Shown here: positions 8,709 to 17,869 of the stretch, piece by piece
How positions within the stretch are numbered: the first letter of the stretch is position 1
Layout: the number at the start of each line of letters is the position of its first letter
Assembly (NCBI RefSeq): GCF_017834145.1
Contig: NZ_JAFIDA010000001.1
Span: forward strand, 248,001-312,000
DNA from: Leucobacter exalbidus
Lineage (GTDB): Bacteria > Actinomycetota > Actinomycetes > Actinomycetales > Microbacteriaceae
DNA: 64,000 bases
Reading direction: 5' to 3'
The notes under the pieces: model-generated
Seen by the model: only the letters and a program-made list of their open reading frames with translations
The model's database searches: none
Told to the model about the DNA's origin: nothing
Position numbers and translations under genes: made by a program

Positions 8709-9482
8709 CTATTTCGTAATGTAGACCGCGATGAGGTTCGCGATAAGGCCGGTGAGGGCATAGAGCCCCAGCAGGGTGCCCAGCACGCGCTCTGCGAGGG
8801 ATCCGGTGCGCCCCAAAATGGGAAGCGCGAAGTAGCCGTTCCCCTTCCAGATCTTGCTGATGACGGGCAGCGATTTCACAACCTTGGGAGCCTTGAACTT
8901 GAGCGGCCAGAACCAGTTGATGCCCTCAAAGGTGAGAAAGTCGCCCGCGATGTGCGCGGTGAAACCGACCGTGACGCACAGCTGAAACCAGCCCATTTGG
9001 TCGGGCAGAAACAGGGTGAGCGCGGCGGCGGCCACGATGCCCATCAACCACGCGAGCGGCCACGTTTTTGCGATCGTGAGCACCTTGAATGCGAACGTAA
9101 ACAGCGCGGCCGCGGCGAGGGCGGCGCCCCACGGAATCGCCTGGTGCCACCACGTAGGCTGCGCGCTGAGCGTGCCGATGAACCCGGTGGCAAACCAGCA
9201 ACCGATGATCGCGAGGATCGAGTGCATGCCGTGACGGTGCCCGCCGGTGATTGAACCCGCGGCACCAGCCGCGACGCGACCGGCGACCGGAATCGAATGC
9301 GCGATGGTGGCGTTGTGGTGGTCGGCGTCGGGCAGCAGCGCGGCACCCGCGCACACAACCGCGCCGGTGATCAGCTGCCAGGGCTCGACCTCGACGATGC
9401 CGAGCGCGGGGAACGCGGGTGCGGTAGACGCAACCGCCACCCAGGCGGCGGCGCCTGAGATTGCGTGGTTGAAGCCCATCAT
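8709..9482 (-). CDS. YdjM/DUF457-like membrane-bound metal-dependent hydrolase
   Basis: A 257-aa multi-pass membrane protein. Metal-binding-type motifs are DADHHN near residue 56 and GGHRHGMHSI near 84, plus a later TAHIAGDFLT. This matches the YdjM/DUF457 inner-membrane hydrolase family. The ATG at 9482 follows GAGGAG by 11 nt; an upstream extension to 9719 would be Arg/Pro-rich junk. It is first in a minus-strand set with the APP1 and FUSC genes. The substrate is unknown. Confidence 0.8.
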   Translation of the reverse strand: MMGFNHAISGAAAWVAVASTAPAFPALGIVEVEPWQLITGAVVCAGAALLPDADHHNATIAHSIPVAGRVAAGAAGSITGGHRHGMHSILAIIGCWFATGFIGTLSAQPTWWHQAIPWGAALAAAALFTFAFKVLTIAKTWPLAWLMGIVAAAALTLFLPDQMGWFQLCVTVGFTAHIAGDFLTFEGINWFWPLKFKAPKVVKSLPVISKIWKGNGYFALPILGRTGSLAERVLGTLLGLYALTGLIANLIAVYITK

Positions 9483-9692
9483 CGTGAATCGATCTCCTCG
9501 TGTACGCGGCAAACTGCTCAGGCGCGCATCGCAGTGTGTGAGCGAATCAGGGCCCGCGACGCCTAGGTGGGGCCGCACCGGCCCAGGTCGCATGGCGCAG
9601 CATGTTGCTGCACTTGCAACAGTACCGAAACGAATGGGTGCCTCAAGGATTGCGCGGGGCTCGGGGGTGGCGCGGGGGAGCCGCGCGGCGCA

Positions 9693-9755
9693 GACAATCT
9701 TGACGTGAAGCGAAGACAATCTTGACGTGAAGCTAAAGAAATCTTGACGTCAAAA
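9693..9755 (+). promoter_or_regulatory. Triple 22-bp-phased repeat upstream of cydA
   Basis: Three copies of AATCTTGACGTSAA start at 9696, 9718 and 9740, exactly 22 bp apart (about two helical turns). The first two share a longer unit (GACAATCTTGACGTGAAGC). The third contains the perfect palindrome TTGACGTCAA. The regular phasing on one face of the helix, before an oxygen-regulated operon, suggests an array of regulator sites. The regulator is not identified; the sequence does not match the usual Rex motif. Confidence 0.65.
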
Positions 9756-9791
9756 TGCATTCGCGATCAGGTAAAAATCTCGATAAATTTG

Positions 9792-9820
9792 AGAGTGTTC
9801 AACGCAAGTTTGAACGCTCT
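9792..9820 (+). promoter_or_regulatory. Dyad symmetric site in the cydA leader
   Basis: AGAGTGTTCAA (9792-9802) and TTGAACGCTCT (9810-9820) form 11-bp inverted arms with one wobble and a 7-nt centre. It could be an operator or mRNA hairpin in the region 9756-9907. No convincing -35/-10 pair was found there. Confidence 0.4.
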
Positions 9821-9907
9821 GGGGGTGAAATTCTCTCAGATCTCACTACGGGGTTTCTAGCTTTTGGCTGGGAACAATTCCATAGTCAGGAGCCAACTTT
9901 GTACTTT

Positions 9908-11344
9908 ATGCTCGACGCCCTTGATCTGGCGCGATGGCAATTCGGATTAACGACGCTGTACCACTTCATCTTTGTGCCACTGACGGTGGGTATGGCCCTG
10001 ATCGTGGCCATTCTGCAGACGGTGTGGGTGAAGACCGATAACCCGAAGTACCTGCGCCTCACCAAACTGTTTGGCAAGATCTTTCTCATCAACTTCGCGA
10101 TGGGGGTGGTCACCGGCATCGTGCAGGAGTTTCAGTTCGGCATGAACTGGTCAAACTACTCCCGCTTCGTCGGCGATATCTTTGGGGCCCCGCTCGCGAT
10201 GGAGGGACTGATCGCGTTCTTCTTCGAAGCCACCTTCATTGGGCTGTGGATCTTTGGCTGGGACAAGCTGCCCAAGAAGATTCACGCCGCCACGATTTGG
10301 TGCGTGTGGGTGGGCTCAGTGCTGTCGGCCTACTTCATCCTCGCCGCCAACGCCTTCATGCAAAACCCCGTGGGCTACGAGCTCAATGACGAGAAGGGGC
10401 GCGCAGAACTCACTGACATTGTCGCGGTGCTCACAAACCCCGTCGCGCTCACCCAGTTTCCCCACACTATCTTCGCCGCGGTCATGTTTGCCGGCACGGT
10501 AATGGTCGCGGTCGCCGCCTGGCACCTCAAGCGCAACCAGTTCGTTGATGACATGCGCACCACCCTCAGGTTTGGTGCCGTCACCAACATTCTGGGGTTC
10601 TTGGGCGTTGGCCTCTCGGGCCACTCGCTCGGCCTCGTAATGACCGAAACGCAGCCCATGAAGATGGCCGCGGCCGAGGCGCTCTATGACTCAGCCTCGG
10701 GCGCCGACGCTTCGTTCTCGCTGTTTAGCCTCGGCACCCCCGATGGCGCGCACGAAATCTTCTCGGTGCGCATTCCGTACCTGCTGTCGTTCCTGTCAAC
10801 GGGCAGCTTCGACGGCAGTGTGGAGGGCATTCGTGACCTGCAAAGCACCTACACCGAGATGTACTGCGGTGCAGGCGACACCCTGCTCACCTGCCCCACC
10901 GATGGCCAGTTCGCCCCGATTATCTGGATCACCTACTGGGCCTTCCGCTGGATGATTGGCCTCGGCGCACTCGCAGCACTCGTGTCGCTCGTTGGCCTGT
11001 GGATCACGCGCAAGAAGCAGGTGCAGCTGCCCAAGTGGGTCTGGAATGTTGCGATCTGGACGGCACCGCTGCCGATGCTCGCCTCACTCGTGGGATGGGT
11101 GTTCACCGAGATGGGCCGCCAGCCCTGGATCGTGTTTGGGGTGATGACCACCGAACAAGCGGTATCGCCGGGCGTACCGGCCTGGGCCGTGATGGTGTCG
11201 CTCGCGGTGTTCACCATCGTCTACGGCGGCCTTGCGGTGCTCGAGTTCAAACTCATTACGAAGGCCGCCAAGGCAGGCCCGCCAGAAATTGGCGAGACCG
11301 CTGACGGCGACACCGACCACCAGTCGCTCGCGACGGTCTACTAG
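9908..11344 (+). CDS. cydA: Cytochrome bd oxidase subunit I
   Basis: A 478-aa membrane quinol oxidase subunit that carries the haems and reduces O2 to water without proton pumping. It has the standard N-terminus (LARWQFGLTTLYHFIFVPLT) with His19 at the b595 ligand position, and the signature GRQPWIVFG near residue 400. The hydrophilic Q-loop is short, as in Gram-positive bd enzymes. The ATG at 9908 is chosen because it aligns the family N-terminus and places His at 19. An in-frame TTG at 9899 has better spacing to AGGAG (9888-9892) and may be the real initiator, adding three residues. First gene of cydABDC. Confidence 0.96.
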   Translation: MLDALDLARWQFGLTTLYHFIFVPLTVGMALIVAILQTVWVKTDNPKYLRLTKLFGKIFLINFAMGVVTGIVQEFQFGMNWSNYSRFVGDIFGAPLAMEGLIAFFFEATFIGLWIFGWDKLPKKIHAATIWCVWVGSVLSAYFILAANAFMQNPVGYELNDEKGRAELTDIVAVLTNPVALTQFPHTIFAAVMFAGTVMVAVAAWHLKRNQFVDDMRTTLRFGAVTNILGFLGVGLSGHSLGLVMTETQPMKMAAAEALYDSASGADASFSLFSLGTPDGAHEIFSVRIPYLLSFLSTGSFDGSVEGIRDLQSTYTEMYCGAGDTLLTCPTDGQFAPIIWITYWAFRWMIGLGALAALVSLVGLWITRKKQVQLPKWVWNVAIWTAPLPMLASLVGWVFTEMGRQPWIVFGVMTTEQAVSPGVPAWAVMVSLAVFTIVYGGLAVLEFKLITKAAKAGPPEIGETADGDTDHQSLATVY

Positions 11345-11359
11345 AAAGGAAGACACCTC

Positions 11360-12394
11360 ATGGAACTCACCACACTCTGGTTCTTCATCGTTGGCGCCTT
11401 TCTCATTGGCTACTTCGTGCTCGACGGCTTCGACTTCGGCGTGGGGATGTCGCTGCCGTTTCTCGGCAAAGACAACACCGATCGCCGCGTCATCATCAAC
11501 ACCATTGGCCCCGTCTGGGATCTGAACGAAACCTGGCTGATCGTCGCGGGCGCCGCCATATTTGCCGCGTTCCCCGAGTGGTACGCCACGATGTTCTCGG
11601 GCTTCTACCTCGCCCTGCTGCTCATTCTTGTCGCCCTGATTTTGCGCGGCGTCTCATTTGAATACCGCCACCAGGGCAAGGGCAAGAACTGGACGAAGTG
11701 GTTCGACCAATTCATCTTCTGGGGGTCGGTGCTGCCCCCGCTGCTGTGGGGCGTCGCATTCGCCAACCTGGCACAGGGGATGCCGATCGTGCCGATGGAA
11801 CGAGGCGGCTGGCTCTTCGAAGGCACGCTGCTCACCCTGCTCAACCCCTACGGGCTGCTCGGCGGGCTCGCAATGCTACTGATCACTTTCACCCACGGCC
11901 TCGTGTTCGTGGCGCTGAAGACCACGGGCGAGATGCGCGACAACGCACGCGCACTCGCCACGAAGGCGGGCATCGTCACCATCGTGGTGGGCGCAGCCTT
12001 CTTGATCTGGACGATCATGCAGCACCTCGACAGCGACATGATCTGGCTGATCGTCACCGCCTCGGCGGTTGCCGCGGTCGCGCTGATCACGGCGTGGGTG
12101 GCGAACCTGCGCGGGCGTGAGGGCTGGGCCTTCACCGGCAACGCGATCGCGATCGCGTTCGTGCTGCTCGCGATCTTCCTCGCACTGTTCCCCAATGTGA
12201 TGCCCTCAAACATTGATCCGGCGTTCTCGATGTCGATCGAAGGGGCCGCGAGCTCGCCCAAGACGCTCGAACTGATGACCTGGGTGGCCGTGTTCACGAT
12301 GCCGCTCGTCATCGCCTACCAGGCGTGGACCTACTGGGTCTTCCGCCGGCGCATCTCGCGCGACGCCATTCCGGCAGAAACGGCAGCGCACTAA
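11360..12394 (+). CDS. cydB: Cytochrome bd oxidase subunit II
   Basis: A 344-aa multi-helix partner of CydA with the family N-terminus (LWFFIVGAFLIGYFVLDGFDFGVGM) and conserved RGVSFEYRH near residue 95. It follows cydA by 15 nt containing an AAAGGAAG ribosome site and precedes cydD by 3 nt. Confidence 0.96.
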   Translation: MELTTLWFFIVGAFLIGYFVLDGFDFGVGMSLPFLGKDNTDRRVIINTIGPVWDLNETWLIVAGAAIFAAFPEWYATMFSGFYLALLLILVALILRGVSFEYRHQGKGKNWTKWFDQFIFWGSVLPPLLWGVAFANLAQGMPIVPMERGGWLFEGTLLTLLNPYGLLGGLAMLLITFTHGLVFVALKTTGEMRDNARALATKAGIVTIVVGAAFLIWTIMQHLDSDMIWLIVTASAVAAVALITAWVANLRGREGWAFTGNAIAIAFVLLAIFLALFPNVMPSNIDPAFSMSIEGAASSPKTLELMTWVAVFTMPLVIAYQAWTYWVFRRRISRDAIPAETAAH

Positions 12395-12397
12395 CCC

Positions 12398-14158
12398 ATG
12401 AAACCCCTCGACCCGCGCCTGTTGCGCTATGCCTCCGCCGCCCGCCGCGTGCTTGCGCTCGGCGGAGGCCTCGGCCTCATTCGCACCCTCGCGACCATCG
12501 CGTGGTGCTGGTTTCTCGCGAACGCCCTCACGGTGATCGCGCTGCCGGTGCTCGCTGGCGCGGGTGGAGGGGCGGGGCAGATCGCCCAAAATGCCCCGGA
12601 TCAGCGGCAACTGCCGCAGCTCATCGCCTACGCCGCGGCGGCGTTTATCGTGCGCGCCCTTGCGGGCTGGGCGATGGACGTCACCGCGGCCCGCGGCGCG
12701 GTGCGGGCGAAGGAACAGTTGCGCAGCGCGGCTCTTAACGCCCTCGACCGGCGGGCCATGGGGCCCGCCGGCGGGGATGGCCCTGGGGTGAGTGCGCCGG
12801 CGAGCGCGCCCGGCACCGTTGAAACGAGCACCATTTTGGGGCGCGGCCTCGACGCCCTCGACGGCTACTTCTCGGGGTACCTGCCGCAGCTGATTCTCGC
12901 GGTGATCGCGACCCCCGTGTTGGTCGCCACGATTCTGCTCGCCGACCCCGTGAGCGGGGTCACCGTGCTCATCGTGTTCCCGGTGATTCCGATGTTCATG
13001 GTGCTCATCGGGCTCGCCACGAAGGCGGTGCAAGATCGCCAGTGGGCGCAGCTGCGCAGGCTTTCGGGGTCGTTCCTCGACGCGGTCGAGGGGCTCTCCA
13101 CCCTCAAAATCTTTCGGCGGGAACACCGCCAGGCCGCACGCATCGCGCGTGAGGCCGACGACTACCGCGTGCGCACCATGAAGGTGCTGCGGGTTACCTT
13201 TCTCTCGGGTTTCGTGCTCGACCTCGCCGGCACCTTCTCCATTGCGCTCGTCGCGGTGACCGTGGGCACGCGCCTCGTTGAGGGCGCTTTTCCCCTCGCG
13301 CTCGGCCTCTTCGTGCTGCTGCTCGTGCCCGAGGCGTTCATTCCCGTGCGCCAGGTCGGTGCGGCCTTCCATGCCTCGACCGAGGGGCTCGCCGCCTCGC
13401 AAGATGTGTTCGCGCTTATCGAGGGCGGGGCTGACGAGGTGGCTCCCGGGGTCGCTGCCGACAGCGCCGGCGACGACACCGCCTCCACGCTCACGCTCGA
13501 GGATGTCACCGTGGCCCGCGGGGCACGCCAGGTCGCTGGCCCCGTCTCGCTCACCGTCGCACCCGGCGAAGTCGTGGCGCTTGCAGGGCCCTCGGGAGCC
13601 GGTAAATCCAGCGTGCTCGCCGCCGTGCTCGGGTTCGCCGAGGTCACGAGCGGCCGCCTCAGCCGCCCGGGCGCCGTCTCCTGGGTGGGCCAGCGCCCAG
13701 ATCTCGCCCGTGGCACGGTCGCCACAAACGTCGCCCTGGGCGACGATGCCCCAGACCCGGTGCTCGTGGTGCGGGCGCTGCACGCCGCGCAACTGCCCGA
13801 CGTTGACCCCGTAACCCCCCTGGGCGCCCTGGGCAGCGGCCTCTCGGGCGGGCAGGCGCAGCGCGTCGCCATCGCCCGCGGCCTCTACCGCGCCTGGGCA
13901 CACGACGCACCGATCATCATGCTCGACGAACCCACCTCGGCGCTCGACGCCGACACCGAGGCGCGCATCTGCGACATGCTGCGCGCCGAAGCCAGCGCCG
14001 GCCGCGGGGTGCTCGTGGTGAGCCACCGCCCCGCCGTGCTGGCCGCGGCCGATCGGGTGGTGACGCTGGGCGATCCGGAGCAGCGTGATCGCCACGAAAT
14101 TGCGTCGCAAGATACCGACCCCGCAGTGCCGACCGTGACCCAGGGAGCTTCCTCATGA
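12398..14158 (+). CDS. cydD: Thiol reductant ABC exporter subunit CydD
   Basis: A 586-aa half-transporter: six-helix membrane domain (about 1-330) and nucleotide-binding domain with Walker A GPSGAGKS, signature LSGGQAQRVAIARG and Walker B IIMLDEPTSALD. With CydC it exports glutathione/cysteine-type reductants or moves haem-related cargo needed for bd oxidase assembly. Position after cydAB and 4-nt overlap with cydC support the assignment over a generic ABC exporter. Confidence 0.93.
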   Translation: MKPLDPRLLRYASAARRVLALGGGLGLIRTLATIAWCWFLANALTVIALPVLAGAGGGAGQIAQNAPDQRQLPQLIAYAAAAFIVRALAGWAMDVTAARGAVRAKEQLRSAALNALDRRAMGPAGGDGPGVSAPASAPGTVETSTILGRGLDALDGYFSGYLPQLILAVIATPVLVATILLADPVSGVTVLIVFPVIPMFMVLIGLATKAVQDRQWAQLRRLSGSFLDAVEGLSTLKIFRREHRQAARIAREADDYRVRTMKVLRVTFLSGFVLDLAGTFSIALVAVTVGTRLVEGAFPLALGLFVLLLVPEAFIPVRQVGAAFHASTEGLAASQDVFALIEGGADEVAPGVAADSAGDDTASTLTLEDVTVARGARQVAGPVSLTVAPGEVVALAGPSGAGKSSVLAAVLGFAEVTSGRLSRPGAVSWVGQRPDLARGTVATNVALGDDAPDPVLVVRALHAAQLPDVDPVTPLGALGSGLSGGQAQRVAIARGLYRAWAHDAPIIMLDEPTSALDADTEARICDMLRAEASAGRGVLVVSHRPAVLAAADRVVTLGDPEQRDRHEIASQDTDPAVPTVTQGASS

Positions 14159-15840
14159 GCGCAGTAACACCTCGCGAGCGCGTGATCGCGCGTGCGCTGC
14201 CGCCGCGCGCGAAAACGGTGGCCGGCAATACACTGGGCGCGCTGGCCGACCTGTGCGTCGTGGGCCTGCTCGGTCTGAGCATGTGGCTGATCGTGAGCGC
14301 GGCAGAACAGCCGCCCATTTTGCACCTCACATTTGCGATCGTGGGGGTGCGGGCGCTCGCGATTGGGCGGGCCGCGCTGCGATACACGCACCGGCTCAAC
14401 ACGCACGATGCGGCCCTTGCCCAGCTGGCGCCGCTGCGGGCAGAGACGTTTACGGCGCTGGTGCCGAGGGTTCCGGGGGCGCTGCCCACGAGCCGCCGCG
14501 GTGAGCTGCTCGCCGCCTTCGTTGACGACGTTGATCAGCTGCAAGACGAGCCGCTGCGGGTGCGCGGGCCGCTCGTGACGAGCGCGATCGTCGTCGCCCT
14601 GTCGCTCATCGCGGTCGCCCTGATTTCGCCCGTGGCCGCCCTGGTGCTGTTCGTGTCGCTCGCCGTTTCGGGTGCGCTCGCCATCTGGCTCGCCGCACGC
14701 TCAGCGGGCTCGTACGACCGCGAGCTGAGTGCGGCCCGGGCCCGCCTGAGCGATGCGCTGCTCGAGCGCTTCACCCGCACCGACGCCCTCGCAGCTTTTG
14801 GCGCGCTGGGGCAGGCGCGCGCCACGATCGCCGACGCCGAAGCGCAGCTGTCACGCGTGCAGCTGGGGCGGGCCGGATCAGCGGGCCGCACGGGCGCGAT
14901 CTTGGCGTGTGGGGCGGGGGCTGCGACGCTCGTCACGCTTCTGCTCGTCGCACCCAGTGCGCTTAACGCGCCGCTGATGGCCGCCGTCACCGTGCTGCCC
15001 ACCGCGGTATTTGAGATCTTCGCCCAGGTGCCGGCGGCATTTGCGGCCGCCCGCGCGGTGCGCGCGAGTGCCGACCGGGTCGCAGGGCTCACCGAGGGGG
15101 AGCTACCCGCTGAACTGCCGGTTGAGTTGGCTGAGGGTGCGGTGCTTGAAGCGCCGGCTGCCGGTGCTGCGGGAACTGGCGCGGTCGCGCCGCTTGCAGA
15201 TACGACGATCGAGCTTATCGATGTCGCCGTGCGCCACCCGGGGGCCTCGCGGCCTGCGGTGGCCGGCGTGAACTTGACCCTGCGCCCGGGCGAAACCCTT
15301 ATTGTGACGGGCGAGAGCGGCGCTGGTAAAAGCACGCTCGCCCTCGCGCTTGAGGGATTCTTGAACTACGAGGGTTCGTACCTGATCGGGGGAGTCGAGG
15401 CGCGGTCGATACCGACGCACACGCTGCGCGCCACCGTGGGCTTGTGCGAGCAAACCCCGCACCTGTTCGACACCGACCTGCGCCAGAACCTGAAGTTCGC
15501 GCGCGACACCGCTACCGATGACGAGCTTTGGGCCGTGCTCGAGCGGGTGGGGCTCGCCGACTGGGCACGCCCGCGGGGTGGCCTCGATGCGTGGACCGGT
15601 GAGCGCGGCGCGCTCGTGTCGGGCGGCCAGGGGCAGCGCATCGCGCTCGCCCGCGTGCTGCTCGCCGATTTCCCGGTCGTGCTGCTCGATGAGCCCACCG
15701 CCGGTGTCGACGGCCCGCTCGCCGACAAGCTGCTGCGCGACCTCATGGAGGCGGTGCCGGCAGACCGCTCGGTGCTGCTGATCACGCACGCTGAGGTGCC
15801 GGCGGAGTTGCGGGCGGAGCGGCTGGCCTTGGCAACCTGA
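14155..15840 (+). CDS. cydC: Thiol reductant ABC exporter subunit CydC
   Basis: A 561-aa half-transporter partner of CydD. The N-terminal membrane domain is followed by a nucleotide-binding domain with Walker A GESGAGKSTLALALEG, signature VSGGQGQRIALARV and Walker B VVLLDEPTAGVD. An Ala/Gly-rich linker (about 320-345) joins the domains. The ATG overlaps the cydD stop. A degraded copy of part of its coding sequence (15381-15431) appears at 17707-17757. Confidence 0.93.
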   Translation: MSAVTPRERVIARALPPRAKTVAGNTLGALADLCVVGLLGLSMWLIVSAAEQPPILHLTFAIVGVRALAIGRAALRYTHRLNTHDAALAQLAPLRAETFTALVPRVPGALPTSRRGELLAAFVDDVDQLQDEPLRVRGPLVTSAIVVALSLIAVALISPVAALVLFVSLAVSGALAIWLAARSAGSYDRELSAARARLSDALLERFTRTDALAAFGALGQARATIADAEAQLSRVQLGRAGSAGRTGAILACGAGAATLVTLLLVAPSALNAPLMAAVTVLPTAVFEIFAQVPAAFAAARAVRASADRVAGLTEGELPAELPVELAEGAVLEAPAAGAAGTGAVAPLADTTIELIDVAVRHPGASRPAVAGVNLTLRPGETLIVTGESGAGKSTLALALEGFLNYEGSYLIGGVEARSIPTHTLRATVGLCEQTPHLFDTDLRQNLKFARDTATDDELWAVLERVGLADWARPRGGLDAWTGERGALVSGGQGQRIALARVLLADFPVVLLDEPTAGVDGPLADKLLRDLMEAVPADRSVLLITHAEVPAELRAERLALAT

Positions 15841-15981
15841 GCAGCGAAAGGTAGCATGTCGTAAGCGTTCGAACAGAATTCAAAACCGCCCGATTCGTCG
15901 TATGATTGGGAATAATTTGGGCTCCTAGGCCGTTGCAATACAGTGAGTTAGATACATGCGCATACAAAAGGAGATTCCCTC

Positions 15982-16941
15982 ATGAAGGCATGGCAGTTCA
16001 CCGGTACCAACCAGCCGCTCGAGTTGAATGAGGTCGCAGAGCCGCACGCCGGGCCGGGGCAGGTCGTGGTTGAGGTGAGGGCTGCAGGGATCTGCCATTC
16101 TGACGTGACTGCTCTGGATGACGCGGGTTGGATGCCACTCTTCCCAGAGCTCCCTCGCACCATGGGGCACGAGAACGCCGGTGTAATCACTGAAGTCGGC
16201 GAGGGCATGGACGAGTGGAAGGTCGGCGACCGCGTCGGCCTGGCCCCGGTGATGAGCGATGGCGACGCCCTAGGTTACGGCAAATGGGACGGTGGCTTTG
16301 GCCCCCGTCTACTCGCCACCAACGACAACTTGGTCAAACTTCCCGACGAGGTTTCTTTCGAGCTCGGCGCGATGGCGACTGATGCTGGTCTGACGGCTTA
16401 CCACGCGATCATGGCCGTCGGTGGGGCCAAAGCCGGAATGAAGGTCGGCGTGATCGGACTTGGCGGCTTGGGATACATCGGCGCGCGCGTTGCGGCGCTC
16501 TCTGGTGCTGAAGTCTATGGCGCTGAAGTGAACCCCGAAACGCGGAAGCTGGCTGACGAGATCGGACTCGCGGGCATTGCCGACTCGATTGATGCGTTCA
16601 AGGATAAGAACCTCGACCTGATCGTCGACTATGCCGGTTTCGGAACAACTACGGCCGCCGCCATTGAGACGCTTGCTGAATTCGGAACGTTTGTTCAGGT
16701 CGGAATGGGTCGCCTTGAGGCAACCATCAACACCTACCCGATTATCATCAATCAGCTCACCATCAAGGGTTCAAAGTCTGGCACCAAGGAAGACCTCGAG
16801 GCGCTCTACGAGCTCATGAAGTCTGGCCAGCTAAACCCGCCGATCAACCTCATCACTCAGGCTGAAATCCCCGAGGCGATTGACAAGCTGCGCGTTGGTG
16901 GCGTAGTCGGCCGTTACATCGCCATGTACGAACAGGCATAG
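15982..16941 (+). CDS. Zinc-binding alcohol dehydrogenase family protein
   Basis: A 319-aa medium-chain dehydrogenase. Catalytic-zinc residues are visible in GICHSD (Cys38) and GHENAG, and the Rossmann nucleotide-binding motif is GLGGLG (about 155-160). The four-cysteine structural-zinc lobe normally after residue 90 is missing: the chain runs from VGLAPVMSDGDALGY straight to GGFGPR, which explains the short length. It probably oxidises or reduces small alcohols/aldehydes with NAD(P). AAAGGAG lies at 15967-15973 before the ATG. It is monocistronic. Confidence 0.85.
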   Translation: MKAWQFTGTNQPLELNEVAEPHAGPGQVVVEVRAAGICHSDVTALDDAGWMPLFPELPRTMGHENAGVITEVGEGMDEWKVGDRVGLAPVMSDGDALGYGKWDGGFGPRLLATNDNLVKLPDEVSFELGAMATDAGLTAYHAIMAVGGAKAGMKVGVIGLGGLGYIGARVAALSGAEVYGAEVNPETRKLADEIGLAGIADSIDAFKDKNLDLIVDYAGFGTTTAAAIETLAEFGTFVQVGMGRLEATINTYPIIINQLTIKGSKSGTKEDLEALYELMKSGQLNPPINLITQAEIPEAIDKLRVGGVVGRYIAMYEQA

Positions 16942-17176
16942 CGAAACTAGAGAAGTTTGAGTTGATCCCGAAGATCATTGGATCGACTCCTTCTACTTTG
17001 TATCGATCGGCACGGCAGCACGTGCGTCCCCGCACCCCAAGTGGCGATTCCGCGTGACCTGCGAGATGACGCTACGGGACTCGTGCGGCGGGAAGGCGGC
17101 GTGCTGCGTCACACCTGAGTGAGGCACGGGCGAGCATGATCCGGATCAAAAATCGTGACCCGGATCGCGCGTGACC
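16942..17176. other. Intergenic stretch after adh
   Basis: No gene is seen. An imperfect inverted pair GTTGATCC/GGATCGAC (16961-16968, 16980-16987) just after the adh stop may serve as terminator. Confidence 0.4.
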
Positions 17177-17217
17177 AACGTGGGAGCGAGGCCGCTTATT
17201 GGCCTCGCTCCCACGTT
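17177..17217. terminator. Perfect 17-bp hairpin, bidirectional terminator
   Basis: Arms 17177-17193 and 17201-17217 with a 7-nt loop, followed by TTGCTT on the plus strand. It sits over the 3' end of the minus-strand remnant and would stop transcription from both sides. Confidence 0.8.
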
Positions 17218-17640
17218 TTGCTTGACCGGCTACTTCTGCTGGTTCCACCGAAGGGCTTTTGGTCAGTGCCCGCGTTAAAAAGCATTGACTCCCGGCCAAT
17301 CTCTTCTCCGTCTGTTGCCATAACCTGCTGATCTGCCGGCTGCGCTTCGTAAAACGAGTCAAGGGCTTCTGGCTTGAGGTTGCTTCGGATTAGGAGCGCG
17401 GCCCCCTTGATGCGTGCCGTTTCCTGCACCGGCAAACCGCGAGACCGCCCATGAGGAATCCACCAGCTCAGTGTGCTGTGGCAGCTCCAAAGCCAGCAGG
17501 CGCTCTTCAACTCGTTGGGCAGCTGCATTATTGGCATTGTGTACCCATACGTAAGTGCCGATGAAAGCCAAGATCGGCACCAGTACGATGGCAGCGAGGA
17601 TGGAGAAAATCCAGCGCCCAGGGTGCTCTCGGAAGCTACT
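17196..17640 (-). pseudogene. Remnant of a small membrane-anchored protein gene
   Basis: Reading the minus strand from about 17640, an open frame gives a typical single-span anchor (WIFSILAAIVLVPILAFIG, GTYVWVHN) and the segment AQRVEERLLALELPQHTEL. The sense then continues in another frame (KGAALLIRSNLKPEALDSFYE to the stop at 17196). A frameshift around 17405-17430 best joins the halves. There is no start codon in frame upstream, where a stop occurs at once. I take it as a 5'-truncated, frameshifted gene of unknown function. Confidence 0.5.
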
Positions 17641-17706
17641 ACAGAATCATGGGTGATCCCTACGCGTGTGGTCGCGGAACGGTCTGAGAAAGCAGTAGAG
17701 CTCGGG

Positions 17707-17757
17707 CCTGATCGGGGGCGTCGAGGCGCGGTTGATTCTGACGCACATCTTGCGCTT
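17707..17757 (+). pseudogene. Decayed cydC fragment
   Basis: About 51 bp closely matching cydC 15381-15431 (about 36 of the first 40 bases identical by eye). The encoded LIGGVEAR followed by LTH matches CydC LIGGVEARSIPTH, then hits a stop. It is a relic of a duplication or recombination, about 2.3 kb downstream of the parent. Confidence 0.6.
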
Positions 17758-17869
17758 GTAGTTTTGGCTCAGATGAAACACACCACATAGGTGAAACTCG
17801 CCAATCGACTGTGCGAAGCTTGGCCAGTCGCTACTTCAGCCAATGAGTGTTCCAGGGGGTGATTCGCAG

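Noticed and set aside
9693-9755. Short regularly spaced repeats as a CRISPR array
   Set aside because: Only three copies, 22-bp period leaves almost no spacer, no cas genes; position fits a promoter array.
12206-14110. 634-aa minus-strand open frame over cydB/cydD
   Set aside because: Complementary-frame artefact of high GC; low-complexity Gly/Glu/His/Arg sequence and cydD motifs on the other strand.
17473-17790. 105-aa plus-strand frame in the decayed stretch
   Set aside because: It opposes the membrane-anchor remnant and ends across the cydC relic; no domain or ribosome site.
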